The notes under the pieces: model-generated
Databases searched by the model: none
Seen by the model: only the letters and a program-made list of their open reading frames with translations
What the model was told of the DNA's origin: nothing
NCBI RefSeq assembly: GCF_020215705.1
Contig: NZ_JAIWNB010000001.1
Span: forward strand, 682,001 to 746,000
Direction: 5' to 3'
Source of the DNA: Nonomuraea aurantiaca
GTDB lineage: Bacteria; Actinomycetota; Actinomycetes; Streptosporangiales; Streptosporangiaceae
Length of the DNA: 64,000 nucleotides
Shown here: in pieces, positions 33,063 through 40,522 of the stretch
How positions within the stretch are numbered: the stretch's first letter is position 1
Layout: each line of letters starts with the position of its first letter
Made by a program: the position numbers and the translations under genes

Positions 33063-34364
33063 TCAGCCCAGGAAGAGGTAGTCGGCCTTGTAGTCGACCT
33101 GGGTCTGCGCGCCGACCGTGCAGGTGCCCGCGGGGGCCACGCCGCCCTCGGTGTTGAGGCGCAGGATCGTGGTGGCGTGGGCCAGCAGGCCGGTGTTCTT
33201 GCCGGACTGGGTGGCATCCAGGACCAGCTCGGGGATGTTGCCGTCGCCATTGGGGGTCTTGGTGACGACCGCTCCGCGCACCGCGCTGCCGTCTGGCGCG
33301 ATCCACTGCGGCGGTCCCGCGGCGGGGGTCACGAAGGAGTGGTCGATGCCGCGCCGCAGCTTGGCCGCCACGCCGAACTGGGTGAAGGCCGGGGCCGCGC
33401 CCGGCTGCTGGGTGCAGGCGTAGATCTGGGCGCCCTTCAGCACCTCGGCGGTGACCGCGCGCGGGTGGTCGAACGGGTCGCCGGACAGCTGGCCGCGCAC
33501 CGCGCCGCCGTTGAACTCCGTGGTGTGCAGGTTGGTGTAGTACCGGCCGGGGTTGGCGGCGATGCGCTTGACGATCGGCGCGGCGACCTTGGCCTCGCCC
33601 GCGACACCCGTCAGGTTCGACGGCAGCCCCGCGGCGTCGGCGAACAGGTCGGCGACCACGTCGCCGTTCTTGCCGCTCGCGCCCTTGTGGATGTGGCCGT
33701 TGGTCACCGGGGCGAGCCCGGTCCAGAAGGCGGTGTAGCCGATGGTCGAGCCGTTCGGGCGCAGCCACCAGGTGGCCTGGCCGTCCTGGTCGCCGCGCTT
33801 CTTGCCGTCGTCGGCCGGCACTTCCTTGGTGCCGTCGGCGCGGGCGGAGAGCGTGGCCTGGTTGCTGCCCTGCAGGACGCCGTTGAGGTCGATCGGCTTG
33901 TTCAGCCGGTGGAACTGGCCGCGGACCGCGCCCTTGGGGTGGGCGGCGTCGTGCAGGTTGGCGTAGAAGCCGCCCGGGTCGTCCATCAGCGCCTTGACCA
34001 GCGCCGGGTCGGCCGTGACGGTGCCGGTCACGCCGAGCACGGACTTGGGCAGCGGCTTGGTGAAGAACTCGAGCTTGACGTCGCCGTTGGCACCCTTGGC
34101 GGCCTGGTGGATGTGTCCGGCGGTAGGTGAGTCGATCTTGTTCCAGCGAGCCGCGAAGGTGACCTCGTTACCGCTGATCTTGATGACGACGGTCGACCGG
34201 CCATCGGCGTCACCCTTGACGCCCACCTCGTTGGCGCCGCGCAGACCGGCGGCGAGGTACACGTCGTCACCGGAGGCCGAGACAGTCGCCTGAGCAGCGG
34301 TGACCGGAGCGAGAAGGCCGGTGGCGAGCAGCGCCCCGGAGAGGGCGAGCGTACGAATCGACAT
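33063..34364 (-). CDS. Exported protein with two CHRD domains and a DUF3455 domain
   Basis: A 433-residue protein with a signal peptide (residues 1-28, LALSGALLATGLLAPVTAAQA). A first CHRD domain (about 35-155) has YLAAGLRGANEVGVKGD, AGHIHQAAKGANGDV, FYANLHDAAHPKGAVRGQ. A second CHRD domain (about 165-290) has a similar GHIHKGASGKNGDVVADL and YYTNLHTTEFNGGAVRGQL. A DUF3455 domain (about 300-433) follows, with two cysteines (IYACTQQ and GTCTVGAQTQVDY). CHRD modules are beta-sandwiches with a conserved HxH-like core. The fusion of all three is unusual. The gene lies downstream of an ECF sigma/anti-sigma pair separated by a terminator. Confidence 0.88.
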   Translation of the reverse strand: MSIRTLALSGALLATGLLAPVTAAQATVSASGDDVYLAAGLRGANEVGVKGDADGRSTVVIKISGNEVTFAARWNKIDSPTAGHIHQAAKGANGDVKLEFFTKPLPKSVLGVTGTVTADPALVKALMDDPGGFYANLHDAAHPKGAVRGQFHRLNKPIDLNGVLQGSNQATLSARADGTKEVPADDGKKRGDQDGQATWWLRPNGSTIGYTAFWTGLAPVTNGHIHKGASGKNGDVVADLFADAAGLPSNLTGVAGEAKVAAPIVKRIAANPGRYYTNLHTTEFNGGAVRGQLSGDPFDHPRAVTAEVLKGAQIYACTQQPGAAPAFTQFGVAAKLRRGIDHSFVTPAAGPPQWIAPDGSAVRGAVVTKTPNGDGNIPELVLDATQSGKNTGLLAHATTILRLNTEGGVAPAGTCTVGAQTQVDYKADYLFLG

Positions 34365-34477
34365 GATGAAACCTCTTCAAGGATTGTCATTGGGGTCGGT
34401 ACGGCAAGCAGTACGCGACCCGGCCCGAAGCGGTTCAACCGTGGAATCCGTAAATTTACACATAAGGAAGCGAGCGC

Positions 34478-34510
34478 AAAAAAGCCCTCCCACCTGCGGT
34501 GGAAGGGCTT
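34478..34510 (-). terminator. Intrinsic terminator of the sigma/anti-sigma transcript
   Basis: On the minus strand AAGCCCTTCCACC, a 3-nt loop and GGTGGGAGGGCTT form a 13-bp stem with one mismatch, followed by TTTTTTGCGC. It lies 24 bp after the anti-sigma stop at 34534. The stem plus six U residues makes it a classical intrinsic terminator. Confidence 0.9.
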
Positions 34511-34533
34511 CTGTGAGGTGCGTCCCGGGAAAT

Positions 34534-35256
34534 TCAGGCTCTGACGGTAAGTAAAGTCTTACCTGAGGTGGTGACCACCTCGAAATGATCGATGTCCTGG
34601 AGCTTCCACGGGCTGCCGCCGTGCATGTAGAGCGGATCGGGCGACCCGGGCACGCCGTATCCGGCGGGCGGCACCGACCAGCCCGTCATGATCCGCTTCT
34701 TGCCCGTCTTGGACACCGAGATCAGCTCGCATTCGAGCGGGCCCTTAACCCCCGAGAGCATGAGCGCGGCATGCGTGCCCCAGCCCTTGGACTCCAGCAC
34801 CAGCCCGCCGGTCACGCCGTCGGCGCCGACGCCCTGGATGGGCTTGCCGTCGGCGTAGAACTGCTCGGCCGGACCCAGATGCTGCGTGGGATGGCCCGCC
34901 GCCACGCTCGGCGCCGCGTCACCGCCCCCGAGCTGGGTGCCGACCGCGAGACCGCCGGCCACCAGAGTGACCGAGGCCGCCAGCCCGATCACGAATGTGC
35001 CCCGCCTCGACCGCCGGTCCTCCGCCTTCTTACGCCGGAGCAGGTCGATGACATCGGCCTGTCCGTAATCGGGAGGAGGGGGGTCTTCGCGCACCGGACC
35101 GATCCCCGTCAGCACGCTGGCCACGCCGGCCAGCTCCGACAGCTCCGCCCGACATGACGGGCAGAGGGAGAGGTGCGCTTCGAAGGCCAGTCTGTCGTCG
35201 TCGTCCAGCAGGCCCAGGGAGTAGGCGCCCACGTCCGTATGCTCGACTCTGTTCAC
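34534..35256 (-). CDS. Membrane-bound anti-sigma factor (zinc-finger ZAS type)
   Basis: A 240-residue protein from the GTG at 35256 that overlaps the sigma stop. The ZAS motif HxxxCxxC is H28-C32-C35 in FEAHLSLCPSCRAEL. One transmembrane helix lies at about 86-107 (TFVIGLAASVTLVAGGLAV). The outside domain (about 120-240) is a beta-rich anti-sigma K-like domain with GKPIQGVGADGVTGGLVL and FEVVTTSGKTLLTV. It should hold the ECF sigma at the membrane until an envelope signal releases it. The downstream exported CHRD protein may be a target (inference). Confidence 0.9.
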   Translation of the reverse strand: MNRVEHTDVGAYSLGLLDDDDRLAFEAHLSLCPSCRAELSELAGVASVLTGIGPVREDPPPPDYGQADVIDLLRRKKAEDRRSRRGTFVIGLAASVTLVAGGLAVGTQLGGGDAAPSVAAGHPTQHLGPAEQFYADGKPIQGVGADGVTGGLVLESKGWGTHAALMLSGVKGPLECELISVSKTGKKRIMTGWSVPPAGYGVPGSPDPLYMHGGSPWKLQDIDHFEVVTTSGKTLLTVRA

Positions 35257-35801
35257 GCCGTCACCCCTCTCTCCTGCAGTGCGACGCGCAACGCGCGGAC
35301 CGCGTAGTAAACCCTGGACTTCACGGTGCCAACGGGAATGCCGAGCGCCACGGCGGCGTCGTTGACCGACCGGTCCCGCAAGATCGTCTCGTTGAGGATC
35401 TCGCGGTGGGCCGGGGATAACGCCATCAGCGCCTCGGATACGACCACCTGGTGCAGCAGTCCCTCCATCTCATCCGGCACGGGCATGCTCTCCAGCGGGC
35501 CGTCGCCTGATTCCGGCGGGCGGGCTTCCTTGCGCCGCCGGTCATCGATCACGATACGGCGTGCGACGGTGGCTAGCCAGGGCATGAGCGAAGCCGAGTC
35601 CGGATCGAGCTGCTCCGAACTGCGCCAGGCGCGGATCATGGTCTCCTGCACGACATCCTCGGCCCATTGCCGATCGCCCGCCGTCAGACGGATCACGAAG
35701 GCCAGCAGCGGCCGGTGGTACTCCCGGTAGAGCGTGGAGACGACCACTTCGTCATCCGGACGTACTCGCCTCATCCGGTGGCGTGAGCGTGGCTTGCCCA
35801 T
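35253..35801 (-). CDS. ECF RNA polymerase sigma factor
   Basis: About 182 residues from the ATG at 35801, chosen because GAGGGAG lies 9 nt upstream; an upstream in-frame ATG would give a longer N-terminus. Region 2 includes TLYREYHRPLLAFVIRLTAG and AEDVVQETMIRAWRSS. Region 4 is LSPAHREILNETILRDRSVN followed by DAAVALGIPVGTVKSRVYYAVR. It is similar to SigL/SigM-like actinobacterial factors controlled by a ZAS anti-sigma. The stop overlaps the anti-sigma GTG by 4 nt. Confidence 0.94.
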   Translation of the reverse strand: MGKPRSRHRMRRVRPDDEVVVSTLYREYHRPLLAFVIRLTAGDRQWAEDVVQETMIRAWRSSEQLDPDSASLMPWLATVARRIVIDDRRRKEARPPESGDGPLESMPVPDEMEGLLHQVVVSEALMALSPAHREILNETILRDRSVNDAAVALGIPVGTVKSRVYYAVRALRVALQERGVTA

Positions 35802-36002
35802 GGGGGCGGCTCCCTCGGCCGAGGGCGGGGGACACGTGCTGACTCGCATCATTCCCCTTTCAAAGTGCAGTCGGCAGGAAGTACGGACAGATTCCCTGGC
35901 GCGGTTCAATAGATCGGGAAGAAAGTCGTTGCGAAGTCGCAGGAGGGATGCGTAAAGTCACTCCCCAGCTGCACCGAGAACTCGAGCGAGGAGGTGAGGA
36001 CC

Positions 36003-36056
36003 ATGCGGGCTGTTCTGCTCGGCTTGCCGTCCGTCATCCTCCGGGGGCCCGCTTAG
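36003..36056 (+). CDS. Possible 17-residue small ORF upstream of rsgA
   Basis: The ATG at 36003 is preceded by an excellent ribosome binding site (GAGGAGGTGAGG). It encodes MRAVLLGLPSVILRGPA and stops with TAG 6 bp before the rsgA GTG. The product is short and hydrophobic. It could be a leader peptide coupled to rsgA, or a real small membrane peptide. No matching family is known to me. Confidence 0.4.
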   Translation: MRAVLLGLPSVILRGPA

Positions 36057-36062
36057 ACACGC

Positions 36063-37202
36063 GTGGTCACCCGGGTCCTTCTCGACCACAAAGGTGTCAC
36101 TCCGTTGTTCTCCACGCTTTTTCCGCTCGGCTGGACCGAATCCCGCGTCGCCGAGCTACCACCGCAGACCGTCCCCGCCCGGGTGTCCCGGGTCGATCGC
36201 GGGGCGGCCGAAGTGATCGCCGCCGATGGGCAGCATCACGTCAAGTACGGCGCGCGCGTCCGCAGGGCGTCCGCTGACGACCCGGTGGCGCTGCCCTGTG
36301 TCGGCGACTGGGTCGCCCTTCGGGAGCTCCCAGAGGGCCGCTACGAGCTCGACGCGGTCCTGCCGCGAAGCAGCGCCTTCGTCAGAGGCGGGGTCAGCCG
36401 CGACTCGCGCGGCGGCCTGTCGGGCGACGGCCAGGGCCAGGTGCTCGCGGCCAACATCGACATCGTCTTCGTCGCGGAGCCGTCCATGCACGCCACGGAC
36501 TTCGCCGACCTGGGCCGCATCGAACGGCTCGTCGCCCTGGCCTGGGAGTCGGGCGGCACGCCGGTCGTGCTCGTCACCAAGTCCGACCTGTTCGAACGCG
36601 GCCTCGACGACCTGCTCGCCGACGTGCGCACCGCCGCGCCGGGCGTCGACGTGCACGCCGTCTCCTCGGTGCGCGGCGACGGCGTCGAGCTCGTACGCGG
36701 CTACCTCGAAGGCTCGCGCACGGCCGTCGTGCTCGGCCCGTCGGGCGCCGGCAAGTCCACGCTCGTCAACGCCATGGTGGACGGCGAGGCGATGGACACC
36801 CAGCAGGTGCGCGCCGCTGACGGCCGGGGCCGCCACACCACCGTGCACCGGGAGCTGATCCCGCTGCCGGGCGGCGGCCTCGTCATCGACACGCCGGGCA
36901 TCCGCCGGGTCGGCCTCTATGAGATGAGCGAGGGCGTCGACCTCGTCTTCTCCGACATCGAGGAGTTGGCGAGGGGCTGCCGGTTCGACGACTGCGGCCA
37001 CGAGAGCGAGCCCGGCTGCGCGGTGCTCGCCGCGCTGGAGTGCGGCGAGCTGCCCGAGCGGCGGCTGATCAGCTGGCGCAAGCTCCAGCGCGAGGCCGCC
37101 TGGATGGCCTCGCGCACCGACGCGCGGCTCCGCAAGGAGCAGCAGAACAAGTGGAAGGTCATCCACAAGGAAATGCGGCGCGCGGGCAGAAACCGGCCCT
37201 GA
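36063..37202 (+). CDS. rsgA: Ribosome small-subunit GTPase RsgA
   Basis: A 379-residue circularly permuted GTPase. The order is an OB-fold N-terminal part, then VTKSDL (G4), the VSSVRGDG block (G5), the P-loop GPSGAGKST (G1), a RHTT block (G2) and DTPG (G3). A zinc-knuckle region follows (CRFDDCGHESEPGCAV). It assists late maturation of the 30S subunit. The GTG start at 36063 has only a weak ribosome site of its own, so coupling to the small ORF upstream is plausible. Confidence 0.94.
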   Translation: MVTRVLLDHKGVTPLFSTLFPLGWTESRVAELPPQTVPARVSRVDRGAAEVIAADGQHHVKYGARVRRASADDPVALPCVGDWVALRELPEGRYELDAVLPRSSAFVRGGVSRDSRGGLSGDGQGQVLAANIDIVFVAEPSMHATDFADLGRIERLVALAWESGGTPVVLVTKSDLFERGLDDLLADVRTAAPGVDVHAVSSVRGDGVELVRGYLEGSRTAVVLGPSGAGKSTLVNAMVDGEAMDTQQVRAADGRGRHTTVHRELIPLPGGGLVIDTPGIRRVGLYEMSEGVDLVFSDIEELARGCRFDDCGHESEPGCAVLAALECGELPERRLISWRKLQREAAWMASRTDARLRKEQQNKWKVIHKEMRRAGRNRP

Positions 37203-37220
37203 CCGGGGTAACACCACTGC

Positions 37221-37850
37221 ATGGACCTGCTGTTCGCGGACCGCGCGCAAGCGGGGGCGATGCTGGCGGGGCGCTTGCTCGACGCGCAGGACCCGGTGGT
37301 GCTGGCGCTCCCGCGCGGTGGCGTGGCGGTGGCCGTGCCGATCCACCGCAGCGTCGGCGGCCGGCTGGACGTGCTGGTGACCCGGAAGATCGGCTATCCG
37401 CCGACGCCCGAACTGGGCGTCGGCGCGATCGCCGAGGGCGGCGAGCCGGTGTTCGACCTGCTGCTGCTGCGCAGGCTCGGGATGACGCCCGAATCGGTGG
37501 CGGACGTGGTCGCGGAGGAGCGGCGCGAGCTGGCCCGCCGGGTCAAGGTGTATCGGGGTGACCGTCCGCTGCCCGATCTCGCCGGACGCGAGGTGATCGT
37601 GGTCGACGACGGCCTGGCCACCGGCGCCACCGCACGGGCCGCGCTCCGGGCGGTCGGCGCGGCCAAGCCGGGCCGGGTGACGCTGGCCGTGCCGGTGGGC
37701 GCCCGCGACACGGTCGAGGCCATGCGCGAGGAGGCCGACGAGGTGGTGGTGCTGCGGGTGCCGGCGGATTTCCGGGCGGTGGGGCAGTGGTACGAGCACT
37801 TCGACCAGCTCAGCGACGCCGACGTGCTGGAACTGCTGGCGGGTGCCTGA
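37221..37850 (+). CDS. Phosphoribosyltransferase-domain protein
   Basis: A 209-residue protein. The PRPP-binding loop is EVIVVDDGLATGATARAAL. Other blocks are VVLALPRGGVAVAVPIHRSV, LDVLVTRKIGYPPTPELGVGAI and VLRVPADFRAVGQWYEHFDQ, typical of the stand-alone ComF/YrhH-like family often found in actinomycete stress loci. The substrate base is unknown; many members probably act on phosphate esters. It follows rsgA by 18 bp and may be co-transcribed. Confidence 0.88.
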   Translation: MDLLFADRAQAGAMLAGRLLDAQDPVVLALPRGGVAVAVPIHRSVGGRLDVLVTRKIGYPPTPELGVGAIAEGGEPVFDLLLLRRLGMTPESVADVVAEERRELARRVKVYRGDRPLPDLAGREVIVVDDGLATGATARAALRAVGAAKPGRVTLAVPVGARDTVEAMREEADEVVVLRVPADFRAVGQWYEHFDQLSDADVLELLAGA

Positions 37851-37891
37851 GCGGGGGTGTTTCGTCCCGCGACCGTCTCGATCCCTGTGAT

Positions 37892-38035
37892 GGTCCGTTG
37901 GGGCTGGTGTCCCTTGGGAGGGATATCCGCTTCGGGGGTGAGGAAAGAGACGGTCCGTCGGGGCTGGTGTTGCTACGGGGGCATTCCCCTTGCGGGGGTG
38001 AGGAAGGGGACGGGCCGTCGGGGCTTGTCGTGGGG
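37892..38035. repeat. 60-bp tandem repeat, 2.4 copies
   Basis: Units start at 37892, 37952 and 38012 at exactly 60-bp spacing. Each begins GGTCCGTCGGGGCTGGTG or a close variant and ends in GGGGGTGAGGAARGRGAC. The array stops at the 3' end of the minus-strand ATPase-domain gene (stop 38037-38039), where a similar GGGGGTCAGTTGGAGAG occurs. It is not a CRISPR, because units are contiguous without spacers. Confidence 0.8.
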
Positions 38036-38036
38036 G

Positions 38037-38513
38037 TCAGTTGGAGAGTACGGCCCAGACGAGCTTGCCCTGGGCGCCGGGGGTGAGCCAGCCCCAGGCG
38101 GTGGTGAGGGCCTCGACGAGGCGCAGGCCGCGGCCGTATTCGGCGAAGACGTCGGTGGTGGGCGGGGCGGCCGGGGCGTGCCGGCTGTAGTCGCTCACCA
38201 CGCACGCCACCTCGGGCCGGCGGCTCAGCAGCCGGAGCTGGATGGCGCCGCCGCCGTGCCGCATCGCGTTGGTGACGAGCTCGGAGACCACCAGCTGGGC
38301 GTCGAAGACCATGCCGTCGGAGCCCCACGAGGTGAGCGTCCGGTCGACGAACCGCCTGGCGGAGGCCACACAGACGGGCTCGAACGTGCTCAGCTCATGA
38401 AAGCGGAAGACCTCGTCACACGGACCGCGCCGCCCTTCGAGCAGAATGGGCAGCAGCCATTCGGGTGCCTGGGCACACGTGGCGGCTTGCGGCCAAGCGT
38501 CGAAAGTCGTCAT
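38037..38513 (-). CDS. ATP-binding (HATPase, RsbW-like) regulatory protein
   Basis: About 158 residues from the ATG at 38513. The GHKL ATPase N-box is FDAQLVVSELVTNAMRHGGG, and a G-box-like segment is EYGRGLRLVEALTTAWGW. This matches the short anti-sigma-like kinases that accompany DUF397 and XRE proteins in actinomycetes. They phosphorylate or sequester partners. It is divergent from the XRE regulator gene at 38645, with palindromic sites between them. Confidence 0.87.
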   Translation of the reverse strand: MTTFDAWPQAATCAQAPEWLLPILLEGRRGPCDEVFRFHELSTFEPVCVASARRFVDRTLTSWGSDGMVFDAQLVVSELVTNAMRHGGGAIQLRLLSRRPEVACVVSDYSRHAPAAPPTTDVFAEYGRGLRLVEALTTAWGWLTPGAQGKLVWAVLSN

Positions 38514-38596
38514 CCTGGCCCCCGAAGCGCGGTCTAGGTGATCCAATGCCCATCTTTACGGCGTGTGCTTACCGATGCAAGACTTTTCGTGTTTTA

Positions 38597-38627
38597 CAGA
38601 TGCAAATAGCATCTGCACGTGCAGATG
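38597..38627. promoter_or_regulatory. Overlapping palindromes upstream of the XRE gene
   Basis: CAGATGC-N5-GCATCTG (38597-38615) overlaps a perfect 18-bp palindrome CATCTGCACGTGCAGATG (38610-38627), giving alternating CAGATG/CATCTG half sites. It lies 18 bp upstream of the XRE GTG and between divergent genes. The core TGCACGTGCA recurs in front of the DUF397 gene (39611-39620). It is a good operator candidate for the XRE regulator. Confidence 0.65.
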
Positions 38628-38644
38628 ATCTGGGAGCGATAGGT

Positions 38645-39532
38645 GTGAGCGCACTGAGTGCGGAAGGGAATGTGGTCGGCTACTCGCCGGGAAGCCCGAC
38701 GGTGCTGCGGATCCTGCTGGGTACGCAACTGCGCAGGCTCCGCACGGAGAAGCGTATCTCGCGGGAGGACGCGGGGTATGCGATTCGCGCTTCTCACGCC
38801 AAGATCAGCCGCCTGGAGCTCGGGCAGGTCAGCTTCAAGGAACGCGACGTGGCCGATCTGCTCACCCTCTACGGCGTCACCGACGAGGCCGAGCGGGCGC
38901 CGTTGCTGGAGCTGGCCCGGCAGGCCAACGCCCCCGGCTGGTGGCACAAGTACAGCGACCTGCTGCCCGGCTGGTTCGAGGTCTACATCGGGCTGGAGGG
39001 TGCGGCTTCGATCATCCGTACCTATGAGAACCAGTTCATCCCCGGCCTGCTCCAGACGCCCGAGTACGCCAGGGCGGTGATCAAGCTGGCGCACGAGACG
39101 ACCCCCGACGCCGAGCTCGACCGGCGCGTGGCGCTGCGCACCAGGCGGCAGGAGCGCCTGGCCGGTGGCCGGGCGCTCAAGCTGTGGGCGGTCATCGACG
39201 AGGCCGTGGTGCGGCGCGCGCTCGGCGGCCGTGAGGTGATGCGCCGGCAGGTCGAGCACCTGCTGGAGATGGTGAAACGGTCCAACGTCACCGTTCAGGT
39301 CATACCGTTCGAGCGCGGCGGGCACGCGGCCGCCGGCGGGCCGTTCAGCATCCTGCGCTTCCCCGAGCGTGACCTGCCCGACGTCGTGTACCTGGAGCAG
39401 CTCACGAGTGCCCTCTATCTGGACAAGCCGACCGAGTCCGAGCATTACATGCAGGTCATGGACCGATTGAGCGTTCAGGCCGACTCCCCTGAGCAGACCA
39501 AACGCTTCCTGGAGCGCCTTTTGTCGGTGTGA
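38645..39532 (+). CDS. XRE-family regulator with DUF5753 domain
   Basis: A 295-residue protein from the GTG at 38645, with GGGAG 8 nt upstream. The helix-turn-helix (about 25-85) reads LLGTQLRRLRTEKRISREDA then GYAIRASHAKISRLELGQVS. The DUF5753 domain follows (WWHKYSDLLPGWFEVYIGLE, ENQFIPGLLQTPEYARAV, VTVQVIPFERGGHAAAGGPF). Such proteins pair with the small DUF397 protein (next gene) and an RsbW-like ATPase (divergent). They control development and antibiotic production in Streptomyces, for example BldB-associated sets. No ligand is known. Confidence 0.92.
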   Translation: MSALSAEGNVVGYSPGSPTVLRILLGTQLRRLRTEKRISREDAGYAIRASHAKISRLELGQVSFKERDVADLLTLYGVTDEAERAPLLELARQANAPGWWHKYSDLLPGWFEVYIGLEGAASIIRTYENQFIPGLLQTPEYARAVIKLAHETTPDAELDRRVALRTRRQERLAGGRALKLWAVIDEAVVRRALGGREVMRRQVEHLLEMVKRSNVTVQVIPFERGGHAAAGGPFSILRFPERDLPDVVYLEQLTSALYLDKPTESEHYMQVMDRLSVQADSPEQTKRFLERLLSV

Positions 39533-39610
39533 TCCACCCCATATCGGGATTTTGGTCGTCACCTATATGGCGATCTTGGCGCTGCCGTATCGTGATCTCG
39601 CAACCACGGC

Positions 39611-39620
39611 TGCACGTGCA
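39611..39620. promoter_or_regulatory. TGCACGTGCA core upstream of the DUF397 gene
   Basis: The 10-bp palindrome at 39611-39620 is identical to the centre of the 18-bp palindrome at 38610-38627. It lies 27 bp upstream of the DUF397 start codon, so the XRE protein may control both genes. Confidence 0.5.
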
Positions 39621-39647
39621 TCCGTAAGCGCGCGAGGGAGCTTCGCC

Positions 39648-39881
39648 ATGCATGAGTTCCGCAACGGAACGCCCGCCGGTCGCCTTCCCGCCGTCTGGCG
39701 CAAGAGCAGGCGGAGCAACCCCAACGGCAACTGCGTCGAGGTGGCCGATCTGCCCACGGGAGAGGTGGCGATGCGTAACTCGCGCTTCCCCGAGGGGCCC
39801 GCCCTGGTCTACACGCGGGATGAGATCACCGCGTTCGTGCTCGGCGCCAAGGACGGCGAGTTCGACGATCTGATCGTCTGA
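39648..39881 (+). CDS. DUF397 protein
   Basis: A 77-residue protein from the ATG at 39648 with GAGGGAG upstream. It shows the typical DUF397 pattern: AVWRKSRRSNPNGNCVEVAD, then MRNSRFPEGPALVYTRDEIT and AFVLGAKDGEFDDL. It is encoded 115 bp after the XRE/DUF5753 regulator, the usual pairing in actinomycetes. It is thought to modulate the XRE partner. Confidence 0.95.
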   Translation: MHEFRNGTPAGRLPAVWRKSRRSNPNGNCVEVADLPTGEVAMRNSRFPEGPALVYTRDEITAFVLGAKDGEFDDLIV

Positions 39882-39935
39882 GGCTCTGATCGTCTGAGCC
39901 CGGCCCCGAAGCTCGGGAAGCATCGATCCGGAAAC

Positions 39936-39975
39936 CGCTTCAGCCCGGCGTCACGGATGACGCCGGGCTGAAGCG
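39936..39975. terminator. 18-bp stem-loop between the DUF397 and WhiB genes
   Basis: A perfect GC-rich stem (CGCTTCAGCCCGGCGTCA with its complement) and a 4-nt loop, 55 bp after the DUF397 stop. It is a very strong hairpin, probably terminating the XRE-DUF397 transcript, with the WhiB gene converging on the other side. Confidence 0.75.
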
Positions 39976-40000
39976 CGTGCTGGGGGCTGAGGTCTTTGCC

Positions 40001-40085
40001 TGATCAAGCAGTTGCCCCGACCGGGTTCGCCGGAGCCTGGACGTGGCGGGCCAGGCTCCGGTTCATCGGAGCAACTGCATGATCA
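40001..40085. repeat. 85-bp imperfect inverted repeat
   Basis: Outer arms TGATCAAGCAGTTGC (40001-40015) and GCAACTGCATGATCA (40071-40085) differ at one position. Inner arms CCGGAGCCTGG (40030-40040) and CCAGGCTCCGG (40051-40061) are perfect, with a 10-nt loop. It lies just after the WhiB stop (minus strand) and could terminate that transcript or form a cruciform. Confidence 0.7.
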
Positions 40086-40109
40086 CGCGGTGATCGCTGC
40101 CGGGTGGAG

Positions 40110-40421
40110 TCAGGCGGCGGAGATGCCGGCGCTGGCGGCGCGGCGCATGCGACGGCGACGCTCGGAAGCGCGCTCGTCCTCGTTGAGGCCACCCCACGTG
40201 CCGTACTTCTCCGGACGGGACAGCGCGTAGTCCAGGCACTCGTTGCGGACAGGGCACTGGGCGCAGATCGCCTTGGCCTTCCGCTCGCGCACGTCACGCT
40301 CGGGCTGCCGCTCCCCATCGGGGCCGAAGAAGAGCACGAGGTCCTCACCCCGGCACGCGGCATCATCCTGCCAACCCCAGCTGGGGCGCGGGCGGGCGAG
40401 CTGCCGACGTACCTGAGACAT
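40110..40421 (-). CDS. WhiB-family iron-sulfur regulator
   Basis: A 103-residue protein from the ATG at 40421 with AAGGTGG upstream. The four cluster cysteines are C23 in DDAACRGED and C53, C56, C62 in AICAQCPVRNECLDYAL. The family turn motif is YGTWGGLNEDER, and the tail is a basic RRRRMRRA region. WhiB proteins bind a 4Fe-4S cluster and control transcription with the principal sigma factor. The exact subgroup is not certain by eye. A sucrase/ferredoxin-like gene lies upstream on the same strand. Confidence 0.95.
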   Translation of the reverse strand: MSQVRRQLARPRPSWGWQDDAACRGEDLVLFFGPDGERQPERDVRERKAKAICAQCPVRNECLDYALSRPEKYGTWGGLNEDERASERRRRMRRAASAGISAA

Positions 40422-40522
40422 GAGAAAACCACCTTCGTGAGAGGTATTTCGGTAATTGAGCCGCATTGGACGTTTTCGGCGTCACTGTTCCAACGCAAAG
40501 GTGGGCCGTAGTGTTCCCGTGA

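Noticed and set aside
35948..36277. A 109-codon frame starting after AGGAGGG upstream of rsgA
   Set aside because: It overlaps the rsgA start in another frame, has no domain-like sequence, and its ATG is too close to the AGGAGGG. The 17-codon frame at 36003 is the better use of the local ribosome site.
37892..38035. Possible CRISPR array
   Set aside because: Units are contiguous 60-bp tandem copies without unique spacers, and no cas gene is near.
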